This document shows positions 26,324 to 35,065 of a stretch of 51,914 nt of DNA, in pieces. Numbering within the stretch: position 1 is the first letter of the stretch; every line of letters starts with the position of its first letter. A program made the position numbers and the translations under genes. The notes beneath the pieces were generated by a model that did no database searches, had not been told where the DNA came from, and worked only from the letters and a program-made list of their open reading frames with translations. Origin of the DNA: Rhodanobacter sp. PCA2 (GTDB lineage: Bacteria; Pseudomonadota; Gammaproteobacteria; Xanthomonadales; Rhodanobacteraceae); assembly GCF_013620825.1 (NCBI RefSeq), contig NZ_NJIC01000054.1, positions 1-51,914 on the forward strand, read 5' to 3'.

Positions 26324-27595
26324 CTATGCGGCCGCCAGCGCCTGCTCGATGTCGGCGATCAGGTCGTCCACGTGCTCGATGCCGATGCACAGGCGCACGA
26401 GGTCGACGCTGACGCCGGCGGCCTTCAGTTCCTCGTCGTTGAGCTGGCGATGCGTGGTCGTGGCCGGATGGCAGGCCAGGCTCTTCGCGTCGCCGATGTT
26501 CACCAGGCGCTTGATGATGGCGAGCTTGTCCATGAAACGCGCGCAGGCCTCGCGGTCGCCCTTGATGCCGAAATTGAACAGCGAGGAGGGAATGCCGCCG
26601 TCCATGTATTTCTGCGCCAGCGCATGGTCGCGATCGCCTTCGAGGCCCGCGAAGTTCACCCAGCCCACCTTGGGATGCGCCTTGAGGTATTTCGCGATGG
26701 CCAGCGCGTTCGCGCAATGACGCTCCATGCGCAGGGACAGCGTCTCGATGCCCTGCAGGATCAGGAATGCATTGAACGGCGAGATCGCGCCGCCGGTGTT
26801 GCGCAGCGCCACCGTGCGGGCGCGGGCGATGAACGCGGCGTCGCCGAAGTCGTCCACGTACACCACGCCGTGATAGGCGGGCTCGGGCGTGGAGAACTGC
26901 GGGAAGCGCGGGTTGCCGCGCCACGCGAACCTGCCTGAATCGACGACGATACCGCCGATGCTGTTGCCGTGGCCGCCGAGGTACTTGGTGAGCGCGTGCA
27001 CGACGATGTCGGCGCCATGCTCGATCGGCCGGCACAGCGCGGGCGTGGGCACGGTGTTGTCCACCACCAGCGGCACGCCTTGCGCGTGGGCGACCCTGGC
27101 GATGGCCGCGAGATCGACCACGTTGCCGGCCGGGTTGCCGACCGATTCGCAGTAGACGAGCCTGGTCTTGTCGTCGATGGCGCGCGCGAAGGCATCCGGG
27201 TCGCGCGCATCCACCAGCCGCGCCTCGATGCCGAAATCGCGAAGCGTGTGGCGGAACAGCGTGTAGGTGCCGCCGTAGATCTGGCTGGTGGCCACGATGT
27301 TGTCGCCGGCCTTCGCCAGCGTCAGCACCGCGGCGGTGATCGCGGCCATGCCCGAGGCGAACGCGAGCCCGGCGAGGCCGCCTTCGAGCTGCGCCACGCG
27401 CTGCTCCAGCACGTCGGTGGTCGGATTCTGGATGCGCGTGTAGATGTTGCCGGCCACCTTGAGGTCGAAGAGGTCGGCGCCGTGCTGGGTGCTGTCGAAG
27501 TAGTAGCTGGTGGTCTGGTAGATCGGCACGGCCACCGAATGGGTCTGCGGGTCGCCGGCAAAGCCGCCGTGGATGGCGATGGTTTCGCGTTTCAT
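26324..27595 (-). CDS. O-acetylhomoserine sulfhydrylase (Cys/Met metabolism PLP enzyme)
   Basis: A 423-residue PLP-dependent enzyme of the Cys/Met metabolism family, typical for MetY (O-acetylhomoserine aminocarboxypropyltransferase). It makes homocysteine directly from O-acetylhomoserine and sulfide. Diagnostic blocks: VPIYQTTSYYFDSTQHGADLF near residues 22-42, YTRIQNPTTDVLEQRVAQLEGG near 52-73, VVDNTVPTPALCRP near 175-188, and HALTKYLGGHGNSIGG near 202-217 with the Schiff-base Lys. The start at 27595 has GAGGA 5 bases upstream on the minus strand. It is followed directly by the nitronate monooxygenase gene. Confidence 0.92.
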   Translation of the reverse strand: MKRETIAIHGGFAGDPQTHSVAVPIYQTTSYYFDSTQHGADLFDLKVAGNIYTRIQNPTTDVLEQRVAQLEGGLAGLAFASGMAAITAAVLTLAKAGDNIVATSQIYGGTYTLFRHTLRDFGIEARLVDARDPDAFARAIDDKTRLVYCESVGNPAGNVVDLAAIARVAHAQGVPLVVDNTVPTPALCRPIEHGADIVVHALTKYLGGHGNSIGGIVVDSGRFAWRGNPRFPQFSTPEPAYHGVVYVDDFGDAAFIARARTVALRNTGGAISPFNAFLILQGIETLSLRMERHCANALAIAKYLKAHPKVGWVNFAGLEGDRDHALAQKYMDGGIPSSLFNFGIKGDREACARFMDKLAIIKRLVNIGDAKSLACHPATTTHRQLNDEELKAAGVSVDLVRLCIGIEHVDDLIADIEQALAAA

Positions 27596-27748
27596 GGGAG
27601 TCCTCGAAAGCTTTCCGGGAGCGCCGCATGCGGGATGCATGCGGCGACCATCCTGCACTCTAGTGCGATATCCGTGCACCGCGTCGGCGCGCGCATAGTC
27701 CGGTCGCTCATATCCACATGCCGGGACGCGCGGATGCGGGAGCGCGCC

Positions 27749-29518
27749 TCACGCCGGATGGAACGGCCAGAACCGCGGGATCAGCCACATCGACAGCGCG
27801 CAGAACATCGCGATCAGCGGGATGCCCACCTTCATGAAGTCGGTGAAGCGGTAGCCGCCGGCGTAGTACACCATGGTGTTGGTGGGATAGCCGACCGGCG
27901 TGGCGAACGAGGTGGCGGCGGCGAACGCGACCGCCACCACGAACGGGCGCGGGTCGGCGTGCACGGCGTGCGCCACGCTGGCGGCGATGCCGACCATCAG
28001 CACCACCGAGGGGTTGTGGCCCATCAGCTCGGTGAGCAGGGCGGTGAGCAGGTACACCATCAGCAGCGCGGCGAGCGGGCCGTGGTTGCCCACCAGCCCC
28101 ATCCCGGCCTGCACCACGGCATGCGACAGCCCGGTGTTCTCGATCGCGGTGCCCAGCGGCAGGATCGCGCCGAGCAGCACGATGATCTTCCAGTCCATGC
28201 CTTCGTACACGTCCTTGCGGCCGAAGCAGCCGGTGAGCGCCATCGCCGCCGCGCCGCAGATCGCGGCCACCGGGATCGGCAGCCAGCGCAGGCCCGAGAC
28301 CACCACCACGCCGGCCATGATCGCCGCCGCCACGATCGCCTTGCGCGACATGCGCCGCGCATCGTCGCGTTCGCTGAGCACGATGAAGGCGTCGTCGCCG
28401 CGCAGCTGCGGCATGCTGGCTTCGTCCACCAGCACCAGCAGCACGTCGCCCACCGCGAGGCTGACGTCGCTGAGCTTGTCGCGCAGCACCTGGCCGCGGC
28501 GGTGGATCGCCAGCGCCACCGCGTCGGGGCGGCGGCCGAGGTCGGTCTCGGCCAGCCGCCGGCCCTCGGCCAGGCTGGCCGGCGCCACCATGATCTCGGC
28601 GAGCACGCGCGGATGGTCGGCGTCGCGCACGTAGCGGCTCTCGGGCACGTTGCGCAGGTGGGCGCGGCGCTGGAATTCCTCGATCTTCTCCCAGTCGCCA
28701 CGCACCAGCAGCACGTCGCCGGCCTCCATCTGCTGCGAGCGCGGCGACCACATGCGCCGCTCGCCGCGCAGCAGTTCCAGCGGATGCACGCCGTAGCGCT
28801 CGCCGAGTTGGGCGTCGCCGATGCTCGTGCCCACCAGCGGCGACTGCGCGGTGAGCACGAGTTCGGTGACGTACTTGCCTATCTCCACTTCCTCGATCTC
28901 GTCGGCATCGATGTGGCGCGGCAGCAGCCAGCGCCCCACCAGCATCAGGTAGACGATGCCGGCCACCGCCAGCAACGCGCCCATGCCGGTGAACTCGAAC
29001 ACGCCGAAGCCGGGCAGGCCGTGCTTCTGCGCCAGCGAATCGGCGAGCAGGTTGGACGAGGTGCCGATCAGGGTGCACACGCCGCCCATCTGCGCGGCGT
29101 ACGCCATCGGCATCAGCACGCGCGCCGGCGAGGTGCCGGTGCGCTGGCACACGCGCAGCGCCAGCGGCAGGAAGGTGGCGACCAGCGCGATGTTCTTCAC
29201 GAACGCGCCCAGCGGCGCGATCGCCAGCATCAGGGTGAGCGTGAGCAGCCATGGCCGGCGAATGCGCATCAGCAGCCGGCTGAGCGGCTCCAGCACGCCC
29301 GAGCGCTCGATGCCGATACTGAGCGCGAACATCGCCGCCACCGTCACCGTGGCCTCGTTGCTGAAGCCGGACAGCGCCTCCGCGGGACTGACGATGCCCA
29401 GCACCACCAGCGCCGCCAGCACCAGCAGCGCCACCAGGTCGATGCGCAGCTTCTCGCTGGCAAACAGCGCCATCGCCACCGCGACGATGGCCACCACCGC
29501 CCACGCCTGCCAGCTCAT
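27749..29518 (-). CDS. SLC13-family permease with two RCK_C (TrkA_C) domains
   Basis: A 589-residue inner-membrane transporter of the DASS/SLC13 type. N-terminal helices cover residues ~4-200 and include the hairpin/ion-site block MGGVCTLIGTSSNLL near 145-158; C-terminal helices cover ~395-589 with SFATPVGYPTNTMVY near 540-555. Between them are two soluble RCK_C domains (~205-285 and ~295-380), each with the GDVLLV pattern. The family co-transports Na+ with dicarboxylates, sulfate or similar anions; RCK_C insertions are common in bacterial members of unknown substrate. It is divergent from the patatin gene 165 bases away. Confidence 0.9.
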   Translation of the reverse strand: MSWQAWAVVAIVAVAMALFASEKLRIDLVALLVLAALVVLGIVSPAEALSGFSNEATVTVAAMFALSIGIERSGVLEPLSRLLMRIRRPWLLTLTLMLAIAPLGAFVKNIALVATFLPLALRVCQRTGTSPARVLMPMAYAAQMGGVCTLIGTSSNLLADSLAQKHGLPGFGVFEFTGMGALLAVAGIVYLMLVGRWLLPRHIDADEIEEVEIGKYVTELVLTAQSPLVGTSIGDAQLGERYGVHPLELLRGERRMWSPRSQQMEAGDVLLVRGDWEKIEEFQRRAHLRNVPESRYVRDADHPRVLAEIMVAPASLAEGRRLAETDLGRRPDAVALAIHRRGQVLRDKLSDVSLAVGDVLLVLVDEASMPQLRGDDAFIVLSERDDARRMSRKAIVAAAIMAGVVVVSGLRWLPIPVAAICGAAAMALTGCFGRKDVYEGMDWKIIVLLGAILPLGTAIENTGLSHAVVQAGMGLVGNHGPLAALLMVYLLTALLTELMGHNPSVVLMVGIAASVAHAVHADPRPFVVAVAFAAATSFATPVGYPTNTMVYYAGGYRFTDFMKVGIPLIAMFCALSMWLIPRFWPFHPA

Positions 29519-29683
29519 TCGGCGGCTTCCGCTCGAACGCGCGCCTGCGGCATTCCGTGTGATCTCGGCATCGTGGTCATCCTGGCGCACCCGGCATCGG
29601 TGCCAGGGGCATGCTACGCGACGGCGGCAGCGGCGCAAAACGCGGGCCTGCCGCATCCGGGCGATCCGGCGCAAAATGCGCGC

Positions 29684-30622
29684 ATGAGCACCACCTCTCC
29701 CAGCAAGCCCGGCGGCGTCCGCCGACAACCCACCGTGGCGCTCGCGCTGGGCGCCGGCGGCGCCAAGGGACTGGCGCACATCGGCGCGATCGAGGAGCTG
29801 GAGGCGCAGGGCTACCGCATCACCGCGATCGCCGGCAGCTCGATGGGCGCGCTGATCGGCGGCGTGCATGCGATGGGCAAGCTGGACGTTTACCGCGACT
29901 GGGTCAGCGCGCTGGCCAAGCTGGACGTATTGCGGCTGGTGGACTGGACGTTTTCCGGCGGCGGCCTGATCAAGGGCGAGAAGATCATCGGCACGCTGCG
30001 CGGGCTGATCGGCGACGCATTGATCGAGGACCTGCCGCTGGCGTTCACCGCGGTCGCCACCGACATCGACCGCGAGCGCGAGGTATGGCTGTCGCGCGGC
30101 CCGCTGTTCGACGCGATCCGCGCCTCGATCGCGATCCCCACGCTGTTCCGCCCGCACCACCTCGACGGCCGCCGGCTGGTGGACGGCGGCCTGCTCAACC
30201 CGGTGCCGGTGACGCCGTTGATCCGCGAGCCGGCGGATTACCTGATGGCGGTGAGCGTGGATGGCGCGGCCATCGAACCGGTGCCGCCGCCGGCGCCGAC
30301 CGGCGACGAAACCGCCGACGCGCCGGGCTACCGCCAGCGCATCGGCGCGTTCATCGGTCGCATGATCCCGCACGGCGGCAACGACGATCTGCCGCGCGAA
30401 CCCGGCGCGCTGGAGCTGCTCACCCAGTCGATGGACCTGATGCAGGCGAACCTGTCGCGGCTGCGCCTCGCCGCCTACGAGCCGGACCTGCTGATCCAGC
30501 TGCCGCGCAACATGGCCAGTCCCTACGAGTTCTACCGCGCCCGCGAACTGATCGAGCTGGGCCGGCAACAGGCGCGCGAGGCGCTGGCGAACTGGCCGCA
30601 GGCGATCGCGCCCGAGCGCTGA
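29684..30622 (+). CDS. Patatin-like phospholipase (RssA type)
   Basis: A 312-residue patatin-domain protein. The oxyanion hole GAGGAKGLAHIGAIEEL lies near residues 23-39, the nucleophile elbow GSSMGALIGG near 51-60 (GxSxG), and the catalytic Asp in VDGGLLNPVPV near 166-176. The length and order match the small cytoplasmic RssA-like lipases, which hydrolyse acyl esters; true substrate unknown. ATG at 29684. Its stop is 4 bases from the convergent DUF488 stop, and a short inverted repeat (GAGCGC/GCGCTC) spans the two stops. Confidence 0.9.
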   Translation: MSTTSPSKPGGVRRQPTVALALGAGGAKGLAHIGAIEELEAQGYRITAIAGSSMGALIGGVHAMGKLDVYRDWVSALAKLDVLRLVDWTFSGGGLIKGEKIIGTLRGLIGDALIEDLPLAFTAVATDIDREREVWLSRGPLFDAIRASIAIPTLFRPHHLDGRRLVDGGLLNPVPVTPLIREPADYLMAVSVDGAAIEPVPPPAPTGDETADAPGYRQRIGAFIGRMIPHGGNDDLPREPGALELLTQSMDLMQANLSRLRLAAYEPDLLIQLPRNMASPYEFYRARELIELGRQQAREALANWPQAIAPER

Positions 30623-30626
30623 GCGC

Positions 30627-30995
30627 TCAGCGCGGCCCGTGCGTGTGCAGCCAGTTTTCCAGGTAGGCCTTCATCACCACCGCGTTGTTGTGCTCCTCGT
30701 CGCGGGCGCCGTAGAGCAGGGTGACGGGATGCTTCGCGGCGCGTTCGGCCAGCGGTCGCCAGTACTCGGCGTGTTTGTCCAGCTCGCCGGCGTAGCGCTG
30801 GCGGAAGCCTTCCCAGCGCACCGGGTCGTGGCCGAACCACTGGCGCAGCGCGGTGGACGGCGCCAGCTCCTTGGCCCACAGGTCCAGCGGCACGTCTTCC
30901 TTCTTCAGCCCGCGCGGCCACAGGCGATCGATCAGCACGCGATAGCCGTCGGATTTCGCGGACGGCTCGTAGACGCGTTTCACGGCAATGCTCAT
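30627..30995 (-). CDS. DUF488 family protein (YeaO-like)
   Basis: A 122-residue protein of the DUF488 family. The conserved signature is easily seen: KRVYEPSAKSDGYRVLIDRLWPRGLKKEDV near residues 6-35, the LWAKELAPSTALRQWFGHD block near 39-57, FRQRYAGEL near 64-72, and TLLYGARDEEHNNAVVMKAYLE near 92-113. Function is not established for the family. The start at 30995 (MSIAVKRVY) has GGGGAG 7 bases upstream on the minus strand and is preferred over an 11-residue longer version. Confidence 0.93.
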   Translation of the reverse strand: MSIAVKRVYEPSAKSDGYRVLIDRLWPRGLKKEDVPLDLWAKELAPSTALRQWFGHDPVRWEGFRQRYAGELDKHAEYWRPLAERAAKHPVTLLYGARDEEHNNAVVMKAYLENWLHTHGPR

Positions 30996-31060
30996 GTCGC
31001 ACTCCCCGATGGGAATGCATCCAAGCATACGCCCGCATCAGCGTGCGGGCGTGATGCAGG

Positions 31061-31777
31061 TCAGAGCTCTTCGACCTTCGTCACCTTGCCCCGGCGCATC
31101 AGCCACGCCACGCCGCGCAGGTCGGCCAGGCCCACCCACAGGCGGTCGAGCATGCCGTACTTGGACACGCCCGCGGTGCGCGGGCGATGGCCCACCGGCA
31201 CGCTGGTGCTCTGGAAGCCGGCGCGCTTCACCAGCGCGGGCAGGTAGCGGTGCATGTGGTCGAAATAGGGCAGGCGCAGGAACACCTCGCGCTCGAACAG
31301 CTTGAGCCCGCAGCCGGTGTCGGGCGTGGCGTCCCTCAGCATGCGCGAGCGCACCGCGTTGGCGACCTTCGAGGAGATGCGCTTGTTGAAGCTGTCGCGC
31401 CGCGTGGTGCGCCAGCCGGCGAACAGCTTCACCCCGGGCGCCGCGGCGTCGCGGGCGGCGAGCAGTTTCGGGATGTCGGCGGGATCGTTCTGGCCGTCGC
31501 CGTCCAGCGTGGCGATCCACGTGCCGCGCGCCGCGCGCACGCCGTTCCACACCGCCGTGCTCTGTCCGCTGCGGGTGACGTGATGCAGCACGCGCAACTC
31601 GGGATGCTGCGCCTTCTGCGCATCGAGCACCGCGCGGCTGTCGTCGGCGGAGTCGTCGTCGACGTAGACCACTTCGTAGTCGAACTTGCCGCGCAGCGCA
31701 GCGGCGATCTCGGCGAGCAGCGGCGGGATGTTGTCGCGCTCGTTGAACACGGGTACGACGACGGAGAGCTGGGGCAT
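31061..31777 (-). CDS. Family 2 glycosyltransferase (dolichol-P-mannose synthase-like)
   Basis: A 238-residue GT2 enzyme of the DPM1/ArnC-like clade. Motifs: LSVVVPVFNERDNIPPLL near residues 4-21, VVYVDDDSADDS near 37-48 (nucleotide-sugar site), ATLDGDGQNDPADIPKL near 89-105 with the DxD-like metal site, and GLKLFEREVFLRLPYFDHMHRYLPALV near 156-182. It lacks the C-terminal double membrane helix of ArnC/GtrB types, so the acceptor may be polyprenyl phosphate or a lipid; this is inferred. Start at 31777 (MPQLSVVVPV) is preferred over one 10 residues longer. It is followed by a REP-like hairpin and is not clearly in an operon. Confidence 0.87.
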   Translation of the reverse strand: MPQLSVVVPVFNERDNIPPLLAEIAAALRGKFDYEVVYVDDDSADDSRAVLDAQKAQHPELRVLHHVTRSGQSTAVWNGVRAARGTWIATLDGDGQNDPADIPKLLAARDAAAPGVKLFAGWRTTRRDSFNKRISSKVANAVRSRMLRDATPDTGCGLKLFEREVFLRLPYFDHMHRYLPALVKRAGFQSTSVPVGHRPRTAGVSKYGMLDRLWVGLADLRGVAWLMRRGKVTKVEEL

Positions 31778-31851
31778 GGGGCCGGTCCGGAAACGGTCAG
31801 TGGCCATTATCGCCGATGCGGGTGACCAGCGGAGAACGGCCCGGCGCCCCG

Positions 31852-31934
31852 CCGTTCGCCCTGAGCGCAGGCTCGCAGAGCCGAAGTCGAAGGGCTGCCC
31901 TTCGACTTCGCTTCGCTACGCTCAGGGCGAACGG
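31852..31934. repeat. Large REP-like hairpin with nested stems
   Basis: Outer 16-base arms CCGTTCGCCCTGAGCG (31852-31867) and complement (31919-31934) enclose an inner perfect 12-base stem GAAGTCGAAGGG (31883-31894) / CCCTTCGACTTC (31898-31909). 'CCTTCGACTTCG...CTCAGGGCGAACGG' units are widespread palindromic repeats in related genomes. It separates parB from the GT2 gene. Confidence 0.8.
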
Positions 31935-31985
31935 GGCAACAAGGTGGGCACGGGAAACGGAGCAAACAGGTGGGGACGTGTTGCC

Positions 31986-32852
31986 TCAGCGCAACTTGCC
32001 GAGGATGCCTTCCAGCTCGTCGTTGCTGTGGTAGTGGATCACCAGCTTGCCGCGGCCGCCGCTGCCCGTGGCGACTTCCACGCGGGTGGCGAAGCGTTCG
32101 CCCAGTTCGCGCTCCAGCGCGTCGATGTTGGGATCGCGGGCGGGGGCGCGTTTGGCCTTGCCCCTGGGTTCGGCCTGGGCGCGGCGGGCGGCGTCTTCCA
32201 GTTCGCGCACCGACCAGCCCAGCGTCGCCGCCTGGCGGGCCAGCGGCACGGCGATGGTTTCGTCCAGGGTGAGCAGGCAGCGTGCGTGGCCCATCTCCAG
32301 CTTGCCCTCGTCGAGCAGCTTCTTGATGGCGTCGGGCATCTCGGTGAGGCGCAGCAGGTTGGTCACGGCGGCGCGCGAGCGGCCCACCGCGTCGGCGGCC
32401 TGCTGGTGGGTGAGCTCGAAGTCGCCGATCAGGCGCTTCAGCGCATCGGCTTCTTCCAGCGGCGTGAGGTCCTGGCGCTGGATGTTCTCGATCAGCGCCA
32501 TCGCGGGCACCGCGACTTCCGGCACCTCCTTCACCAGCGCGGGAAGCTCGGCGAGCTGGGCGCGCTGGGCGGCGCGCCAGCGGCGTTCGCCGGCGATCAG
32601 CTCGTAGCTGTTGCGGCCGATGGCGCGCACCACCACCGGCTGGATCAGGCCCTGCGCCTTGATCGACGCGGCCAGCTCGTCCAGCGCCTCGTCGTTCCAG
32701 TGGCGGCGCGGCTGGTACTTGCCGGGCTGGATCTGCTGGATCGGCAGCGTGCGCAGCTCGCCTTCCTGTTCCAGCACCGGCGCGGCGGCGCCGTCGCCGC
32801 CCAGCAGCACGTCCAGCCCGCGTCCCAGTCCACGTTTCTTTGCAGCAGCCAT
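31986..32852 (-). CDS. parB: Chromosome partitioning protein ParB
   Basis: A 288-residue ParB. The N-terminus KKRGLGRGLDVLLGG (residues ~5-19) carries the ParA-stimulating basic start. The CTPase fold shows QPRRHWNDEALDELAASI (~46-63), GLIQPVVVR, and the GERRWRAAQRA motif (~87-97). The helix-turn-helix for parS lies near 145-180 (THQQAADAVGRSRAAVTNLLRL). The C-terminal dimerisation region ends at LEGILGKLR. ParB spreads from parS sites and loads SMC. It starts 9 bases after the parA stop; rsmG-parA-parB is the usual origin-proximal order. No parS (TGTTTCACGTGAAACA) was found in the window. Confidence 0.97.
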   Translation of the reverse strand: MAAAKKRGLGRGLDVLLGGDGAAAPVLEQEGELRTLPIQQIQPGKYQPRRHWNDEALDELAASIKAQGLIQPVVVRAIGRNSYELIAGERRWRAAQRAQLAELPALVKEVPEVAVPAMALIENIQRQDLTPLEEADALKRLIGDFELTHQQAADAVGRSRAAVTNLLRLTEMPDAIKKLLDEGKLEMGHARCLLTLDETIAVPLARQAATLGWSVRELEDAARRAQAEPRGKAKRAPARDPNIDALERELGERFATRVEVATGSGGRGKLVIHYHSNDELEGILGKLR

Positions 32853-32861
32853 TCCTGAGCC

Positions 32862-33743
32862 TCAATCCTGGTGGTTGGCGGCGGGGGCCTTGAGGCCCAC
32901 GCCCAGCGGACCCGGCGCGGGCTGCGCGGGGACATCGGCCGGCTCGGGCGGCTCGGGCGCCCCGACCGGCGCCGGCGGCAGGCCGCGCTCGCGGCGGATG
33001 ATCTCGCCGGCCAGGCCGATGTAGGCGATCGCGCCGCGCGAGCTGCGGTCGTACAGGTGGATCGGCTGGCCGTGGCTGGGCGCCTCGGCGAGCCGCACGT
33101 TGCGCGGGATGATCGAGCGCAGCACCTTGTCGCCGAAATGCGTGGTGAGCTGGGCCGAGACCTCGTTGCCGAGGTTGTTGCGCACGTCGTACATGGTGCG
33201 CAGCAGGCCTTCGATCTCCAGCTTCGGGTTCAGCCGCTGGCGCACCGCCTTGACCGTCTCCAGCAGGCTGGACAGGCCTTCCAGCGCGAAGTATTCGCAC
33301 TGCACCGGAATCAGCACGCCGTCGGCGGCGGTGAGCGCGTTGAGCGTGAGCAGGTTCAGCGAGGGCGGGCAGTCGATCAGGATGGTGTCGTAGCGGCTGC
33401 CCACCGCGGCAAGCTGTTCCTTCAGCCGGTGCTCGCGCGCCAGCGTGTCCATCAGCTTCAGTTCGGCCGCGGTGAGGTCGCCGTTGCCGGGCAGCAGGTC
33501 GTAGTGGCCTTCGGTGGCGACCACGGCCTCGGCCGCCGTGGCCTCCTCCAGCAGCACCGCGCAGCCGTTCGGGCGCGCCGTGTGCTTGTCCACGCCGGAA
33601 GCCATGGTGGCGTTGCCCTGCGGGTCCAGATCGACCAGCAGCACGCGGCGCTTCGCCGCGGCCAGCGCCGCCGCGAGGTTCACTGCCGTGGTGGTCTTGC
33701 CGACGCCGCCCTTCTGGTTGGCGACAGCGATGATGCGTGCCAT
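32862..33743 (-). CDS. parA: Chromosome partitioning ATPase ParA
   Basis: A 293-residue ParA/Soj ATPase. The deviant Walker A motif NQKGGVGKTTTAVNLAAAL is at residues ~9-27, switch I VDLDPQGNATMASG at ~38-51, and switch II TILIDCPPSLNLLTLNAL at ~117-134. A Pro/Ala-rich tail (residues ~255-293) is longer than in typical orthologues. ParA binds nucleoid DNA and moves ParB-parS complexes apart. It is flanked by rsmG upstream (46-base gap) and parB downstream, all on the minus strand. Confidence 0.97.
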   Translation of the reverse strand: MARIIAVANQKGGVGKTTTAVNLAAALAAAKRRVLLVDLDPQGNATMASGVDKHTARPNGCAVLLEEATAAEAVVATEGHYDLLPGNGDLTAAELKLMDTLAREHRLKEQLAAVGSRYDTILIDCPPSLNLLTLNALTAADGVLIPVQCEYFALEGLSSLLETVKAVRQRLNPKLEIEGLLRTMYDVRNNLGNEVSAQLTTHFGDKVLRSIIPRNVRLAEAPSHGQPIHLYDRSSRGAIAYIGLAGEIIRRERGLPPAPVGAPEPPEPADVPAQPAPGPLGVGLKAPAANHQD

Positions 33744-33789
33744 GTGGTCGATCGTGTGCGCGAAAGGGGACCTAGATTAGCAGCCGGAT

Positions 33790-34425
33790 TCAGCTCGCGC
33801 TGCGGCCCAGCACCACCAGGCTGCGTTCGGCCTCCAGCCCCGGCACCGCCAGCGCGTGGATGCCGCGCAGCACGAAACCGGGCGGCACGCCGGGCAGTTC
33901 CTCGTCGGGCGCCCTGCCCTTCATCGCCAGCCAGATGCCGCCGGGCGCCAGCAGGTGGCCGCCCCAGGCCAGCATGTCGGCGAGGCTGGCGAAGGCGCGC
34001 GCGGTGATGCAGTCGAAGCTGCCCTCGACCTCCTCCACCCGCGACTGCACGGCGCGCACGCCTTCCAGCCGCAGCGCGCGGATCGCCTCGCGCAGGAAGC
34101 GCACCTTCTTGCCATTGGAGTCCACCAGCAGGATCTGCCGTCCTGGCGCGGCGATCGCCAGCGGGATGCCGGGCAGGCCGGGGCCGGTGCCGAGGTCGGC
34201 CAGGGTCCCGCCCTGCACGAACGGCAGGATCGCCAGCGAATCCAGCAGGTGGCGGGTGACCATCTCGGCCGGGTCGCGCACCGCGGTGAGGTTGTAGGCG
34301 GCGTTCCAGCGTTCCAGCAAGGCCTGGTAGTCCAGCAGGCGCTGCACCGCATCGGCGGGCAAGGCGAGGCCCAGCGTGGCGAGGCCCTGTTCCAGGCGTT
34401 GCTGCAGGGCGGCGCGGGCGGTCAT
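33790..34425 (-). CDS. rsmG: 16S rRNA (guanine527-N7)-methyltransferase
   Basis: A 211-residue RsmG/GidB. The SAM-binding motif LADLGTGPGLPGIPLAIA is at residues ~71-88, preceded by the family block LERWNAAYNLTAVRDPAEMVTRHLLDSLA at ~36-64. DSNGKKVRFLREAIRAL (~96-112) and TARAFASLADMLAW (~138-151) complete the fold. It methylates G527 of 16S rRNA near the decoding centre. The start at 34425 (MTARAALQQRL) is chosen over a frame 24 residues longer that runs into intergenic sequence. It precedes parA-parB, the gid-par cluster found close to many chromosome origins. Confidence 0.95.
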   Translation of the reverse strand: MTARAALQQRLEQGLATLGLALPADAVQRLLDYQALLERWNAAYNLTAVRDPAEMVTRHLLDSLAILPFVQGGTLADLGTGPGLPGIPLAIAAPGRQILLVDSNGKKVRFLREAIRALRLEGVRAVQSRVEEVEGSFDCITARAFASLADMLAWGGHLLAPGGIWLAMKGRAPDEELPGVPPGFVLRGIHALAVPGLEAERSLVVLGRSAS

Positions 34426-34510
34426 GCGGAATCCTGTGGCGGGAATGGGCCGGGCAGTATCCGGCAGAATGGTCCTGGCGATCATCATCATCGCCACGGC
34501 CGCACGCCCC

Positions 34511-34541
34511 GGAAAAAGGAAAACCCGCCGGGTGGCGGGTT
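34511..34541 (-). terminator. Rho-independent terminator of the SPFH gene
   Basis: On the minus strand an AACCCGCC/GGCGGGTT stem (34522-34541) with a 4-base loop is followed by TTCCTTTTTCC. It ends transcription of the gene at 34607-35065 before rsmG. Confidence 0.75.
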
Positions 34542-34606
34542 CAAGGCTTGCTTCGGCCCCTCACACGCGGCGCTCTCGGGCGGCCTGCGCGAATCCTGCT
34601 GAGGAC

Positions 34607-35065
34607 TCAGGCGAAATCCAGCTCCACCCGGGTCACCATCACGCCGCGCGCGCGCAGCATGCCGTTGAGGCTCTGCTTGAGCTGCTGGCCCAGCGCGCGC
34701 CGGTCGTGCGCGGCCGCCTCGGCCTCGCCGTTCAACGCTTCCAGCGCGCCGCGGCGGATCAGCTGGTCGGCCTGTTCGATCACCGCGTCGGCCCGCTCGG
34801 GCTCCAGCACCTGCCAGTACACGGTGCCGCGCACGTCGCGCGCATCGGCCAGCGGTTCCTCGAAGCGCAGCACGCGCCCGCCCAGGTCGATGCGATGCCC
34901 GACCCGGTCCAGCAACGGCAACACCACGTGGGTGCCCGGCTGCAGCAGCCGCACCGGCTTGCCGTGGCGGTACAGGCTGTAGACCTGTCCGTCCGGCACA
35001 TGCTTCACCGCCAGGACGGCAAGCGCGAGCAGACTGAGGGTGGTGGCGAGGATCAGGGCAAACAT
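34607..35065 (-). CDS. Short SPFH/Band 7-like membrane protein
   Basis: A 152-residue protein with one N-terminal membrane helix (residues ~1-20, FALILATTLSLLALAVLAV). A shortened SPFH/slipin-like domain follows: VPDGQVYSLYRHGKPVRLLQPGTHVVLPLLDRVGHRIDL at ~24-62, the strand VYWQVLEPERADAVI at ~82-96, and LKQSLNGMLRARGVMVTRVELDF at the end. Full slipins are ~250 residues, so the coiled-coil tail is missing. SPFH proteins organise membrane microdomains. Three bases before the ATG lies an unusual palindromic, AT-rich leader (35066-35093). A terminator follows the gene, so it is a single-gene unit. Role unknown. Confidence 0.7.
   Translation of the reverse strand: MFALILATTLSLLALAVLAVKHVPDGQVYSLYRHGKPVRLLQPGTHVVLPLLDRVGHRIDLGGRVLRFEEPLADARDVRGTVYWQVLEPERADAVIEQADQLIRRGALEALNGEAEAAAHDRRALGQQLKQSLNGMLRARGVMVTRVELDFA

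Noticed and set aside
26969-29680. Long plus-strand frame ahead of the patatin gene
   Set aside because: Antisense of the sulfhydrylase and SLC13 genes; the patatin starts at 29684 with its own conserved N-terminus.
31986-34425. parS site near parAB
   Set aside because: No TGTTTCACGTGAAACA or close variant was found here or elsewhere in the window.
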